DNA of 64,000 bases, taken from assembly GCA_945876385.1 (NCBI GenBank), contig CAMCNU010000004.1, forward strand, positions 48,140 to 112,139. Direction: 5' to 3'. Every line of letters begins with the position of its first letter. The first letter of the stretch is position 1. The notes beneath the pieces were generated by a model. That model had not been told where the DNA came from. It ran no database searches and saw only the letters and a list, made by a program, of their open reading frames with translations. Shown here piece by piece: positions 1 to 7,920 of the stretch. The position numbers were made by a program, and so were the translations under genes. This DNA comes from an uncultured Veillonellaceae bacterium. GTDB lineage: Bacteria > Bacillota > Negativicutes > Veillonellales > Negativicoccaceae.

Positions 1-431
1 GTCGCCATCGCTGTCGCTTCCGCGCCCTTGAGCCCCTCGGGGTGATTGTGGGTGGCCGCCGTGACGGCATGCGAGAGCGTACGTACCTCGTCCGCCGATG
101 TCGCGACATAGGCGACGCCGCCGACCCGCATGGCGGCGCCGTTGCCGTAGCTGTCATAGGGCGCGGGCGCATCCGACCACATCCACTGGCCAAACATGCC
201 CCCGTAGCCGCAATCGGGGTAGTGCCGCCCGATACGCTGCATCGAGGCGACCGCCTGTGCGGATACCTCCCCGTCGCCGCGCGCCGTAAGCAGCGCATCG
301 CAAATCGCCAATGTCATGACACTGTCATCCGTGAAAAAGCATTCGTCCGTCAAAAAAGTAAACTCCTTCGTCTTGATATTGTCCCATTCAAACCGCGACC
401 CGACAATATCCCCGATGATTGCGCCAATCAT
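1..431 (-). CDS. ADP-ribosylglycohydrolase (DraG/ARH-type), 3' end outside window
   Basis: The minus-strand reading frame opens at ATG 431 with a GGGAGG site about 8 bases upstream and runs off the left edge without a stop, so 143 codons are visible. The family hydrolyses ADP-ribosyl bonds on proteins or small molecules using a two-metal centre. The N-terminus begins MIGAIIGDIVGSRFEW. FTDDSVMT carries the Thr-Asp-Asp metal ligands, and GNGAAMRV and THNHPEG are further family hallmarks. The C-terminal metal-binding motif lies outside the window. No ADP-ribosyltransferase partner (as in DraT-DraG) is visible here, so the substrate is unknown. A minus-strand -10 (TATAAT, 572-577) lies about 140 bases upstream. 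Confidence 0.9.
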   Translation of the reverse strand, partial: MIGAIIGDIVGSRFEWDNIKTKEFTFLTDECFFTDDSVMTLAICDALLTARGDGEVSAQAVASMQRIGRHYPDCGYGGMFGQWMWSDAPAPYDSYGNGAAMRVGGVAYVATSADEVRTLSHAVTAATHNHPEGLKGAEATAMA

Positions 432-603
432 ATGCCATACCTCCCATCATCACAACCCACATGCTCGTATCCTGCCCATGCACGAAATACGTAAACCGGC
501 TAACCGTATCGGTGCCGTCGCTATCCTTATTCGGTAGACAGCGTCCGCCCGCATTTGACTTGATTGTCTGTATTATACCGTATTGCGGGGCATCTTGGGC
601 AGA

Positions 604-634
604 CAAAAACACGCACCGCTGTGGCGATGCGTGT
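604..634 (-). terminator. Intrinsic terminator after the MFS gene
   Basis: On the minus strand an 11-bp stem (one G-U pair) with a CACA loop is followed by TTTTTG. It lies about 90 bases past the stop of the MFS gene and upstream of the ADP-ribosylglycohydrolase promoter. Confidence 0.85.
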
Positions 635-722
635 CAGTTATCTCATCATCCGATTTTTTCTTACGCCCAATACGTTCCGTTCATACAGAAATGGCGGGAA
701 ACGGACGCGCTTATGTGCCCGC

Positions 723-1916
723 TCACGCCGCACTGTCCGTGAGGCTGCGGCGGACAAGGAGCGCGACGGCGAAGAACATGCACGCCGTCGACCAAAAGAC
801 CGCACTCATGCCCATGGTGACGGCGAGCGCCCCCGAGACGAAGGGACCCGCGACGTTGCCCATGAGTGCCGTGCCCGAGGTCACGCCGAAGGCGATGCCG
901 CGTTTTTCCGCGGGAACGTTCTCAGCGATGAGGGTATTGACACTGGGCATCAGCATCCCGATAAAGAAGCCCGTCAGACCGCGAAACAGGGCAAATATCC
1001 ACACATTCGGCGCCGCGTACTGGAGGATAAAGCACGTCCCCGCCAGTATCGCGCCGTAGATGAGGATGCGTCGATGCGAGAGCCATTGCACGACGCGGCC
1101 GGCGTTAAACGAGCTGATAGCGCTGGCAATGCCCCCGATGGCGATAATCGTGCCGGAGATCGTCGCGAGTGCCGCTTCGTCGGCAGTCATGCCCTTGAGG
1201 TACAGGGGGATAATCGGACCGATGCCGGTCAGACCGAATTGGACGAGAAATTGGACAATCATCATCGCGCGTACCAGCGGGATGGATACAAAGAGTTTGA
1301 AGTTGCGCCACATCGATTCTTTGGGTGTTTGCGGGCGCGGCGCCGCTTGCGGTTTGACAAAGAGCGCGGTACACAGAAGTGCCGCCAACGCAAATGCCGC
1401 AAAGACGAGAAAGGTATTGCGATAGCCGAGGATATCCGCCGCCGCACCGCCGATCAGCGGGCCGAGTGTCCCGCCGAGGACGATACCCGTCTGGTAAATC
1501 CCCAGCGCATAGGTCGCGTGCTCACGCGGCGTTTCCACGACGACCATCGCCATGCCCGCCGCGATAAACCCGCCCGCACAGCCTTGTAACGCCCGCAATA
1601 CAAACAGCGAAAACGGGGACTGCACCCACGCCATCGCCGCCATAATCATCGTGAGCGATCCCAGAATGATGAGCAGGACGCTCTTGTGTCCGTGCCGATC
1701 GCCGTAGGCGCCCCAGTAGGGATTTGCGACTGCGGCCGTCAGACTGGTGACCGCCGTCACCATCCCCGCCCACATGCTCGCCTGCCCGACGTCATGGACG
1801 CCGAGTTCGTGAATAAACAGCGGCACAAACGATACCAATCCGAGTATCGCCGAGCCCGCCAAGATTTGAATACATACCAACCAATACAGGTTGGTCCGCC
1901 ATAATGCCCTTGCCAT
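723..1916 (-). CDS. MFS drug/metabolite exporter (DHA1-like)
   Basis: This is a 397-residue major facilitator superfamily protein with about 12 hydrophobic segments, expected in the inner membrane as a proton-coupled exporter. The loop GAYGDRHGHKSVLL matches MFS motif A after TM2, and ALQGCAGGFIAAGMAMVVVE matches TM4/5 of the multidrug DHA1 group. The start chosen is ATG 1916 with AAAGGAG seven bases upstream; an in-frame codon seven residues earlier lacks a site. It stands alone: an intrinsic terminator lies just upstream and another downstream. Substrate cannot be read from the sequence. Confidence 0.85.
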   Translation of the reverse strand: MARALWRTNLYWLVCIQILAGSAILGLVSFVPLFIHELGVHDVGQASMWAGMVTAVTSLTAAVANPYWGAYGDRHGHKSVLLIILGSLTMIMAAMAWVQSPFSLFVLRALQGCAGGFIAAGMAMVVVETPREHATYALGIYQTGIVLGGTLGPLIGGAAADILGYRNTFLVFAAFALAALLCTALFVKPQAAPRPQTPKESMWRNFKLFVSIPLVRAMMIVQFLVQFGLTGIGPIIPLYLKGMTADEAALATISGTIIAIGGIASAISSFNAGRVVQWLSHRRILIYGAILAGTCFILQYAAPNVWIFALFRGLTGFFIGMLMPSVNTLIAENVPAEKRGIAFGVTSGTALMGNVAGPFVSGALAVTMGMSAVFWSTACMFFAVALLVRRSLTDSAA

Positions 1917-1937
1917 ATCTTGCTCCTTTATCCTCAA

Positions 1938-1964
1938 TAAAAGCAGCGGCTGTCATAGCCGCTG
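1938..1964 (-). terminator. Intrinsic terminator just upstream of the MFS start
   Basis: Minus-strand stem CAGCGGCT/AGCCGCTG with a 5-base loop, followed by CTTTTATT. It lies 140 bases beyond the GltD-like gene and only 22 bases before the MFS gene, so it may terminate the former or act as an attenuator in the latter's leader. A second GC-rich hairpin at 2015-2038 has no U-tract. Confidence 0.7.
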
Positions 1965-2102
1965 TATCGTTGCCGATCCTTTGTGTATCTACCGTATATC
2001 CTATCGTGACGCCCCCGCGGACATCATACCGTCCGCGGCCTACCTGCCCCGCGAATGCTCCCGCGGCCGCCGCTCACAGGGATACGCCATGCGGCGCGCC
2101 GA

Positions 2103-3458
2103 TTATTTTTCGGCAGGCGCCGACTTGTCCGCCATATAGGCGAGCATGCCCTGCGCCGTTTTCTTCGCCTCGCGCATGGCGAGGACTACCGTCGCGGGAC
2201 GATGCACGATATCGCCCGCGGAAAAGACCCCCGCCTGCGTCGTCATGCCGTAGTACGGCTCGGTCGCGACGCGGATATAGCCCGATTCGTCACGGGCGAC
2301 CTCCGGCAGCGCCGAACGCATCCACGTCCCCGGTACGTGTCCGACCGCAATGATGACCCGATTCACCGCCAGTGTCCCTTCCGCGCCGGTCGGCGTCATC
2401 TCACCGACGTCGTTGATGGCCTGCTCCGCATAGCGAAATCCTTCTACCGCGCGCGTACCGACCGCCGCCAGCGGGGCGGACAGGAATTGAAAGGCGACGC
2501 CTTCCGCGCATGCTTCTTCATATTCCGACGGCAGGCACGACATAAATTCCGCCGTCCGCCGATAGACGACCGTGACCTGTGCCGCACCGAGCCGTAGCGC
2601 CGTCCGCGCCGCATCGATGGCGACATTGCCCGCGCCGATGACCGCGACCCGATCGCCGCGACCGACGGGGAGTTCGTCTTCCGTCAACGCCCCGTCCGCA
2701 TAGCGCCGCACCGCATGGAGAAAATCCATCGCCTGCAGTACGCCGTCGAGTTCATCGCCGATGAGCGGCAAATCCCGCGGCTGATCCGTCCCGATACCGA
2801 GAAAAATCGCCGCGTACCCGTCCGTGACAAGATCTTGCGTCGAAAAATCGCGCCCCAGCGCCATACCCGTCCGAAAGCGCACCCCCATCGACCGCAGGCG
2901 CTCCACTTCAAAGCGCACGACCGATTTATGCAGACGAAAATCCGGGATACCGTAGAGCAGTACCCCGCCCGGTTCGGCTTCGGCTTCGTAGACATCGACC
3001 GCATAGCCCGCGAGCCGCAGTTCGCCGGCCGCCGTCAATCCCGCCGGACCCGAGCCGATGACCGCGACTTTTTCTTTTTTGCGCGGCAGACGACGCGGCG
3101 TTGTGAGCCCCATGGCATGGGCGGCATCGCCGATCAGACTCTCAATCATGCCGATCCGTACCGGCTGCCCGCGCCGATTGAGGATACAATGCCCCTCGCA
3201 CTGGTTTTCATGCGGGCAGACCCGACCGCAGATGGCCGGCAGATTGCTCCGCTGACCGATAATCTCGATGGCCGCGCCGATATTGCCCGCCGCAAGCTCC
3301 CGAATAAACGCGGGAATCTCGTTGCCGATGGGACACCCCGTCCGACACGTCGGCCGCGGACACTGCATGCAACGCTTGGCCTCCGTCACCGCCCGTTGCA
3401 AATCCTCCATCGTCACCTGCACCCGATCCGTCACCGGTACATGTCTCATCCGTTCCAT
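2103..3458 (-). CDS. GltD-like NAD(P)-dependent FAD/Fe-S oxidoreductase
   Basis: About 451 residues, the usual length of the glutamate synthase small subunit family. The N-terminal region has the cysteine-rich Fe-S motif CMQCPRPTCRTGCP and a second set (CGRVCPHENQCEGHC). An FAD Rossmann motif GSGPAGLTAAGEL follows, then an NAD(P) motif GAGNVAIDAARTA, and a C-terminal FAD segment VFSAGDIV. Such proteins pass electrons from NAD(P)H to a partner such as GltA or a dehydrogenase. No large glutamate synthase subunit is adjacent, so it may be a stand-alone member. ATG 3458 follows a GGGGTGG stretch; GTG 3497 is possible but has no clear site. An extended -10 (TGC TAAAAT) lies at 3515-3523. Confidence 0.85.
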   Translation of the reverse strand: MERMRHVPVTDRVQVTMEDLQRAVTEAKRCMQCPRPTCRTGCPIGNEIPAFIRELAAGNIGAAIEIIGQRSNLPAICGRVCPHENQCEGHCILNRRGQPVRIGMIESLIGDAAHAMGLTTPRRLPRKKEKVAVIGSGPAGLTAAGELRLAGYAVDVYEAEAEPGGVLLYGIPDFRLHKSVVRFEVERLRSMGVRFRTGMALGRDFSTQDLVTDGYAAIFLGIGTDQPRDLPLIGDELDGVLQAMDFLHAVRRYADGALTEDELPVGRGDRVAVIGAGNVAIDAARTALRLGAAQVTVVYRRTAEFMSCLPSEYEEACAEGVAFQFLSAPLAAVGTRAVEGFRYAEQAINDVGEMTPTGAEGTLAVNRVIIAVGHVPGTWMRSALPEVARDESGYIRVATEPYYGMTTQAGVFSAGDIVHRPATVVLAMREAKKTAQGMLAYMADKSAPAEK

Positions 3459-3583
3459 ACGCCACCCCGCTCCGCGTTGCGCCATCGCCCGCAACACGTA
3501 TACTCATTACTCTTATTTTAGCATAATCCCCTACCGATTTGCATCTTTTTCATCATTCGCAAACCTACCTCGCGCCGGCATAC

Positions 3584-3610
3584 AAAAAACGCCCCGTCGC
3601 AACGGAGCGT
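3584..3610 (-). terminator. Terminator of the tRNA-Arg gene
   Basis: Minus-strand stem ACGCTCCGT/ACGGGGCGT (one T-G pair), TGCG loop, then TTTTT. It starts 11 bases after the tRNA CCA end. Confidence 0.9.
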
Positions 3611-3620
3611 CTGTATCCGA

Positions 3621-3696
3621 TGGTGCGCCCAAGATGATTCGAACATCCGACACGCGGTTTAGGAAACCGCTGCTCTATCCCCTGAGCTATGGGCGC
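3621..3696 (-). tRNA. tRNA-Arg (anticodon CCU)
   Basis: A 76-base cloverleaf on the minus strand: acceptor GCGCCCA pairs with TGGGCGC, the CCA end is encoded, the D arm contains AGCTCAGGGGATAGAGC, the anticodon stem GCGGT/ACCGC holds loop TTCCTAA (anticodon CCT, reading AGG), and the T arm includes GTTCGAATC. It has its own promoter and terminator, so it is a single-gene unit. Confidence 0.97.
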
Positions 3697-3727
3697 ATAT
3701 GACCGCCTCGCGGCGGTGCCGTATTCT

Positions 3728-3756
3728 ATTATCTCCCGCGCGGCGGTGCATGTCAA
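3728..3756 (-). promoter_or_regulatory. Promoter of tRNA-Arg
   Basis: Minus strand TTGACA, 17-base spacer, GATAAT: a perfect -35 and 5/6 -10. It lies about 32 bases upstream of the mature tRNA, with a small GC hairpin in the leader. Confidence 0.85.
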
Positions 3757-3791
3757 CCGCCCGCACACGGCAGCGCGGCGGCGAAATCCGC

Positions 3792-4898
3792 TCAGACGTT
3801 GAAACGGAAGTAGGTGACATCACCGTCTTGCATGACGTAGTCCTTGCCTTCGAGCCTAAGCAGTCCCATTTCACGCGCTTTGGCCATGGACCCTGCGCGG
3901 ACGAGATCGTCATAGGAGACGATTTCCGCCCGAATGAATCCGCGCTCGATATCGCTGTGAATCTTGCCGGCGGCCTGCGGCGCTTTTGTCCCGCGGACAA
4001 TCGTCCAGGCACGGGTTTCCATTTCGCCTGCAGTGAAGAAATTAATCAATCCCAAGAGCGAATACGCCGCCTTAATCAACCGCTCCAATCCCGGCTCGTC
4101 CTCACCCAAATCCGCCAAAAAGGCGGCCGCTTCATCCGGCTCCAGCTCGGCGATTTCCGCTTCGATGGCGGCGGATACCGGTACCCAGCCCGCACCTTCG
4201 CGTTCGGCCAGCGCCGCCACCGCCTGTACGTGCGGATTGGCCAAGGGATCGGCAATCTCGTCTTCGCCGACGTTGGCGACATAGAGGACGGGCTTGCGGG
4301 TCAGCAAATTCAATTCCGCCAAGAGCGGCGCTTCATCGTCTGTCAACTCCGCCAGACGGGCAGGTTTTGCCTCTTCGAGCAGCGGCTGCACCTTGTCCAG
4401 AACGGCGAGCTCCGCTTTGGCCTCGGCGTTGCCGCTTTTCGCGATTTTTTCGATGCGTTTGCGTCGCTTGTCGACCGCATCCAAATCCGCCAAACACAAC
4501 TCCGTCATGATAATCTCGATATCACGCAACGGATCGACCGACCCCGCCACGTGGGTGACATTTTCATCTTCAAAACAGCGCACGACCTGCGCGATGGCAT
4601 CCGTTTCACGGATATGCGCCAAAAACTGGTTGCCGAGGCCTTCGCCCTTGGACGCGCCCGCCACCAAGCCCGCAATATCGACAAAGCGAATGACCGCGGA
4701 AATCTGCTGCTTCGGTTGAAACATCTCCGTCAGATGCGCAAGCCGCGCGTCCGGTACGAGCGCGACGCCGACATTCGGCTCAATCGTACAAAACGGATAG
4801 TTGGCCGCTTCCGCGCCGGCTTTGGTAATCGCATTAAACAATGTGCTTTTGCCGACATTCGGAAGCCCGACGATGCCGACTTGTAAATTGGTACTCAT
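3792..4898 (-). CDS. ychF: Ribosome-associated ATPase/GTPase YchF (EngD, OLA1 family)
   Basis: 368 residues, full family length. YchF is an Obg-related P-loop ATPase that associates with ribosomes and stress responses. The G1 motif GLPNVGKSTLFNAIT is at the N-terminus, followed by the switch motif DIAGLVAGASKGEGLGNQFL, a coiled-coil insertion, and a C-terminal TGS domain (RAWTIVRGTKAPQAAGKIHSD). Start ATG 4898 is chosen because AAAGGAG lies seven bases upstream; its ATG overlaps the upstream stop as TGATG, implying translational coupling. No terminator is evident before the tRNA promoter. Confidence 0.97.
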   Translation of the reverse strand: MSTNLQVGIVGLPNVGKSTLFNAITKAGAEAANYPFCTIEPNVGVALVPDARLAHLTEMFQPKQQISAVIRFVDIAGLVAGASKGEGLGNQFLAHIRETDAIAQVVRCFEDENVTHVAGSVDPLRDIEIIMTELCLADLDAVDKRRKRIEKIAKSGNAEAKAELAVLDKVQPLLEEAKPARLAELTDDEAPLLAELNLLTRKPVLYVANVGEDEIADPLANPHVQAVAALAEREGAGWVPVSAAIEAEIAELEPDEAAAFLADLGEDEPGLERLIKAAYSLLGLINFFTAGEMETRAWTIVRGTKAPQAAGKIHSDIERGFIRAEIVSYDDLVRAGSMAKAREMGLLRLEGKDYVMQDGDVTYFRFNV

Positions 4899-5950
4899 CA
4901 CTCTTCTCCTTTAGCCGAGCGGACCGCTCCGCTCAAATCGACCCGCACACAGCCGGCACCCGCCGGTCCGAAATCCGCGCCGTCATGCAAGACCGCCGCC
5001 GGATATGCCGCCGCCACTGCCGCCGCGCTGCGCTTGTCCGTCCAGATAACGGGAATCTCCGCACCGCCCCAATACTCACTCCCGAATGTGTCGAGCAATT
5101 CGCGCACGCGCGCCATGACCGCGCCCAACGCCTGCCGCCGCTCCGTCCATTCCGCTTCGCCGCGCGCACTGTAACGGGCGACGACGCCCGCCGCCAAGAC
5201 CGGCGATAACTCCGGCTCAACCAAGTAGCGCCCCAGCGCCTCGGCCAGCGGCACATCGCGCACCTTGTCGACATCCGCCTGCCACGCCGCGGGAATGACA
5301 CTGTACACCGCGCCCGGCAAGCCGCAAGGCGCCAGCGATACCGTCTCCAACACGCAAGACGCTGCCCCCTCGACGGCCAAGAGCGTCGCCGGCGCCGTCG
5401 TCACAAAATCCCCCGCCGTCGCGTCGTGAATGATGGTCATCCCCGTTTGCTGCGCATAACGTATCCACTGCAACATCTCGCGTGCCGTCATCGCAACCCC
5501 CGTCACGCCTTGTGCCGCCGCAATCTGTGCCAGTTTCGGTTCATGCATCGGCAGCGGAATCCGATACCCCAACTCGTCAAAACTGCTCAAGTACTCGATG
5601 CCGCGATAAAAGCCCTGATCCCATTCCGCGCCGCGTCCGTCGCCGATATGTACGGCCAGCGTTTCCAATCCGCCCGGATCCATCAGTGCGACAATCGTAT
5701 CCGCACTCGCCGCCGCGATGAGCCGCGTCGCATCGATGCCCCAGCGGACATCATCCGGTGCCGCCGTGACACCGCGGCGGGTATACGCGGCCGCCACCGC
5801 CGCGCGCACCTCTTCGATACCCGGCGCCGGCGCACCGTCCAGCACGGCCTGCATCGCCTCACGCATGACCGCGAGCGGCGCTGCCGCCCAACTCGCCCGC
5901 ACCGTGCATCCGGCGCCGACAATGCGCCGCAAGGTTCGTTTCGTATTCAC
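4898..5950 (-). CDS. Aminotransferase-fold protein resembling LL-diaminopimelate aminotransferase, catalytic residues missing
   Basis: 350 residues beginning at GTG 5950 (AAGGAG seven bases upstream). Segments align by eye with class I/II PLP aminotransferases, closest to DapL: EEVRAAVAAAYTRRGV, VTGVAMTAREMLQWIRYAQQ and MTIIHDATAGDF. The family's PNNPTGA segment reads AAQGVTGVA, so the substrate/PLP asparagine is gone. DAAYEAF reads DATAGDF, losing the tyrosine. SFSKTAGFTG reads SLAPCGLPG, with no PLP-lysine. The IIHDA aspartate and a C-terminal arginine (GCVRVDLSG) remain. It is probably a pseudoenzyme with a binding or regulatory role; coupling to ychF by TGATG suggests co-expression. Function unknown; fold assignment fairly sure. 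Confidence 0.7.
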   Translation of the reverse strand: MNTKRTLRRIVGAGCTVRASWAAAPLAVMREAMQAVLDGAPAPGIEEVRAAVAAAYTRRGVTAAPDDVRWGIDATRLIAAASADTIVALMDPGGLETLAVHIGDGRGAEWDQGFYRGIEYLSSFDELGYRIPLPMHEPKLAQIAAAQGVTGVAMTAREMLQWIRYAQQTGMTIIHDATAGDFVTTAPATLLAVEGAASCVLETVSLAPCGLPGAVYSVIPAAWQADVDKVRDVPLAEALGRYLVEPELSPVLAAGVVARYSARGEAEWTERRQALGAVMARVRELLDTFGSEYWGGAEIPVIWTDKRSAAAVAAAYPAAVLHDGADFGPAGAGCVRVDLSGAVRSAKGEE

Positions 5951-5982
5951 CGTGTCACTCCTTACCTGCTGCTATATCTATT

Positions 5983-5991
5983 TATTATAGC
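5983..5991 (-). promoter_or_regulatory. Extended -10 promoter for the aminotransferase-like/ychF operon
   Basis: Minus strand TGC TATAAT, about 33 bases upstream of the GTG start. No good -35 at 17 bases; the TGn extension may compensate. Confidence 0.6.
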
Positions 5992-6062
5992 ATGCTTTAG
6001 CGACGCGCCGCAGTCCGACTTTGGTATATAATTTCACCGCTTTTTATCATTTTTATAAATAT

Positions 6063-6096
6063 TTGTCCCCTGATTATGCTATCATAAAGGGGACAA
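6063..6096 (+). promoter_or_regulatory. Inverted repeat over the promoter of the AEC carrier gene
   Basis: TTGTCCCC (6063-6070) and GGGGACAA (6089-6096) form a perfect 8-bp inverted repeat around an 18-base spacer containing a possible -10 (TATCAT, 6080-6085). It ends 20 bases before the AEC start codon. It suggests a repressor operator; as RNA it could also fold as a hairpin. Confidence 0.5.
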
Positions 6097-6115
6097 CTGT
6101 ACGGAGTGACACACC

Positions 6116-7090
6116 ATGAACGAACTATTACACATCTTACTATTCAATATGTTCCCGCTGATCGGTCTGGCCGCGGCGGGATATTGGCTGGATTCGCAAT
6201 TCAAAATCGACATCAAGACCCTGACGACCATCGTCTTTTACATCGTCCTGCCGGGACTGATTTTTCTCAACGTCTACCAAATGCCGTTCGAAATCAGCAG
6301 TCTGCGTATCCTGGCAGCGGGCCTCGTCCTGCTCTGCCTGCATGCCCTGCTGGCAGAAATCATCGCCCGTTGGCGCGGCTACGACCCCGGCAAACGGGAA
6401 AGCTTCCGCGTGATGACCATGTTTACCAACTGCGGCAACATCGGCCTGTCGATGATTACCCTCATCTACAGCCAGCCGCCCTTTGTCAACGGCTACGAAC
6501 AGCCCTACCACACCACGGCGATGGCGGCCATTACCATTTTGCTGATTATGACCAATGTCCTGCTCAATACCCTCGGCCTCTACCTGTCCGGCCGCGGCCG
6601 GCTGACGCCGCGCGACGCCCTGCGCATGATTCAGCACATGCCGACCGTCTATGTCGTCCTGCTCGCCATTGCGGTCAAGTACTTTGCCGTACCCGTGCAT
6701 ACCTGGTTCGTCTGGCAAATCGTGGAACGCATCGCGGTGACCTTGCCGCTCTTTGCGATGCTGATTCTCGGTATCCAGCTGCACCGCACGACGATTTACT
6801 GGTTCAACCCCGACGTCTGGCTCGCCGTCGTCACCCGCCTCGTCATCGGCCCCTTGCTCGCGCTCGGCGTCATCTACGCCTATGGCGACTTTTCGCCGAT
6901 TGCCTCGCAGGTCCTGCTCATCTTCTCCGCCGTCCCCTGTGCGGTCAACTCCGTCCTCTTTGCCGTCGAATTCAAAAACTATCCCGGCTACACGACCCAG
7001 ACCGTCATGTCAAGCTTCATCGTCGGCTCGGTGACACTCACCGCCGTCATCTACCTCGCGCGCATCCTCTTCCCCGTGCCGATGTGGTGA
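6116..7090 (+). CDS. Auxin efflux carrier (AEC) family permease
   Basis: 324 residues with about 10 hydrophobic helices and the AEC pattern: an N-terminal helix bundle (PLIGLAAAGYWL, LPGLIFLNVY), the central TNCGNIGLSMITLIY segment typical of the family, and a C-terminal bundle (VLLIFSAVPCAVNSVLFAVEFK). Bacterial members export or import organic acids such as malate or malonate; the substrate is not evident. ATG 6116 has GGAGTG seven bases upstream. It is transcribed divergently from the aminotransferase-like/ychF operon and has an inverted repeat over its promoter. It is one of only two plus-strand protein genes in the left arm. Confidence 0.88.
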   Translation: MNELLHILLFNMFPLIGLAAAGYWLDSQFKIDIKTLTTIVFYIVLPGLIFLNVYQMPFEISSLRILAAGLVLLCLHALLAEIIARWRGYDPGKRESFRVMTMFTNCGNIGLSMITLIYSQPPFVNGYEQPYHTTAMAAITILLIMTNVLLNTLGLYLSGRGRLTPRDALRMIQHMPTVYVVLLAIAVKYFAVPVHTWFVWQIVERIAVTLPLFAMLILGIQLHRTTIYWFNPDVWLAVVTRLVIGPLLALGVIYAYGDFSPIASQVLLIFSAVPCAVNSVLFAVEFKNYPGYTTQTVMSSFIVGSVTLTAVIYLARILFPVPMW

Positions 7091-7124
7091 GCGCACGCTG
7101 ACCGTATCGACCGCACCGACCGCA

Positions 7125-7263
7125 GCACGTACCCCCCCACACGCCCCGCCACACACTGCCCGCCCCTCCATACCTCGTCGCCGCGACTCAACCGCCCGCA
7201 CGAAACGCACCACACACACCGCTCTCCCCTACGCCACTTACGTGCCACCCTATCACCCTACGC
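7125..7263 (+). other. C-rich, G-poor stretch after the AEC gene; possible Rho utilisation region
   Basis: About 140 bases directly downstream of the AEC stop are rich in C and poor in G on the plus strand (runs such as CCCCCCC and CCACACAC), with no reading frame of note. This composition in the transcript is what Rho binds. An intrinsic terminator follows at 7265. Confidence 0.4.
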
Positions 7264-7264
7264 A

Positions 7265-7290
7265 AAAACGCCGCCCCCGGGCGGCGTTTT
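7265..7290. terminator. Bidirectional intrinsic terminator
   Basis: Perfect palindrome AAAACGCCGCCC/GGGCGGCGTTTT with a 2-base centre, between the convergent AEC gene and the poly-Lys protein gene; it can serve both. Confidence 0.9.
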
Positions 7291-7298
7291 GTGCGGCG

Positions 7299-7784
7299 TC
7301 ATTTCTTCTTTTTCTTGTCTTTTTTCGACTTCTTGGATTTCTTTTTCTCTTTTTTCTTGTCTTTCTTTTTCTCGTCTTTCTGCGCGGCTACGGCATGATG
7401 GTCGTCACAGCAATCGCAGTCGCAGTCGCATGCTTCCTCCGTGTCGTCGCCATATTCGTGCAAAAAGGTGTCGCTCGGAAGTTCTTCGACGTCATCGGGT
7501 TCTTCGTACAAATCCCCGTACAATTCTTCCTGCAACTCATCGTAAAGCCGAATGATTTCATCGACCCGATCGCCCAATTCGCGGTAGCGTTCCATCCGCA
7601 GCCGGATTTGCTCCCGGGCAAACGAATACGCCTGCAGCGTTTCTTCATCGGCTTTCGCCGCCGCTTCCTCTTCCGCCTGCAAATCATCCAGCATGTCCTG
7701 TCCGTCGAGCAGTTCGACGCAGATTTCATGCAACAGCTCGCTGATGGTCAAGCTGTACGTATCAATCGGTAACGGTTGGCTCAT
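7299..7784 (-). CDS. Acidic protein with Cys-Asp cluster and poly-lysine tail, function unknown
   Basis: 161 residues; ATG 7784 has AAGGAGG five bases upstream, so translation is well supported. The first 110 residues are acidic and likely helical or coiled-coil (LLHEICVELLDGQDMLDDL, LRMERYRELGDRVDEIIRLY). Then comes a metal-ligand-rich run, CDCDCDCCDDHH, near residues 119-130, and the last 25 or so residues are almost entirely Lys with a few Glu, Asp and Ser. The lysine tail could bind nucleic acid, polyphosphate or membrane; the Cys/Asp/His run could bind metal. It lacks a signal peptide. I do not recognise a family. Confidence 0.75.
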   Translation of the reverse strand: MSQPLPIDTYSLTISELLHEICVELLDGQDMLDDLQAEEEAAAKADEETLQAYSFAREQIRLRMERYRELGDRVDEIIRLYDELQEELYGDLYEEPDDVEELPSDTFLHEYGDDTEEACDCDCDCCDDHHAVAAQKDEKKKDKKKEKKKSKKSKKDKKKKK

Positions 7785-7875
7785 GGTATCCTCCTTATAC
7801 TGACCGCATATAACCCCTTATGGTAGTATTCGCTCTCGGCGGGCGATTTCCTTTTTATCGAATAGAGGGGAATTA

Positions 7876-7884
7876 TGCTATACT
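7876..7884 (+). promoter_or_regulatory. Extended -10 promoter of the CorC/HlyC gene
   Basis: TGC TATACT, 36 bases before the start codon; a weak TTTATC lies 19 bases upstream as possible -35. Confidence 0.6.
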
Positions 7885-7920
7885 GGAGGTACTATACAAT
7901 AATGAAAGAGGAGAGTGGAT

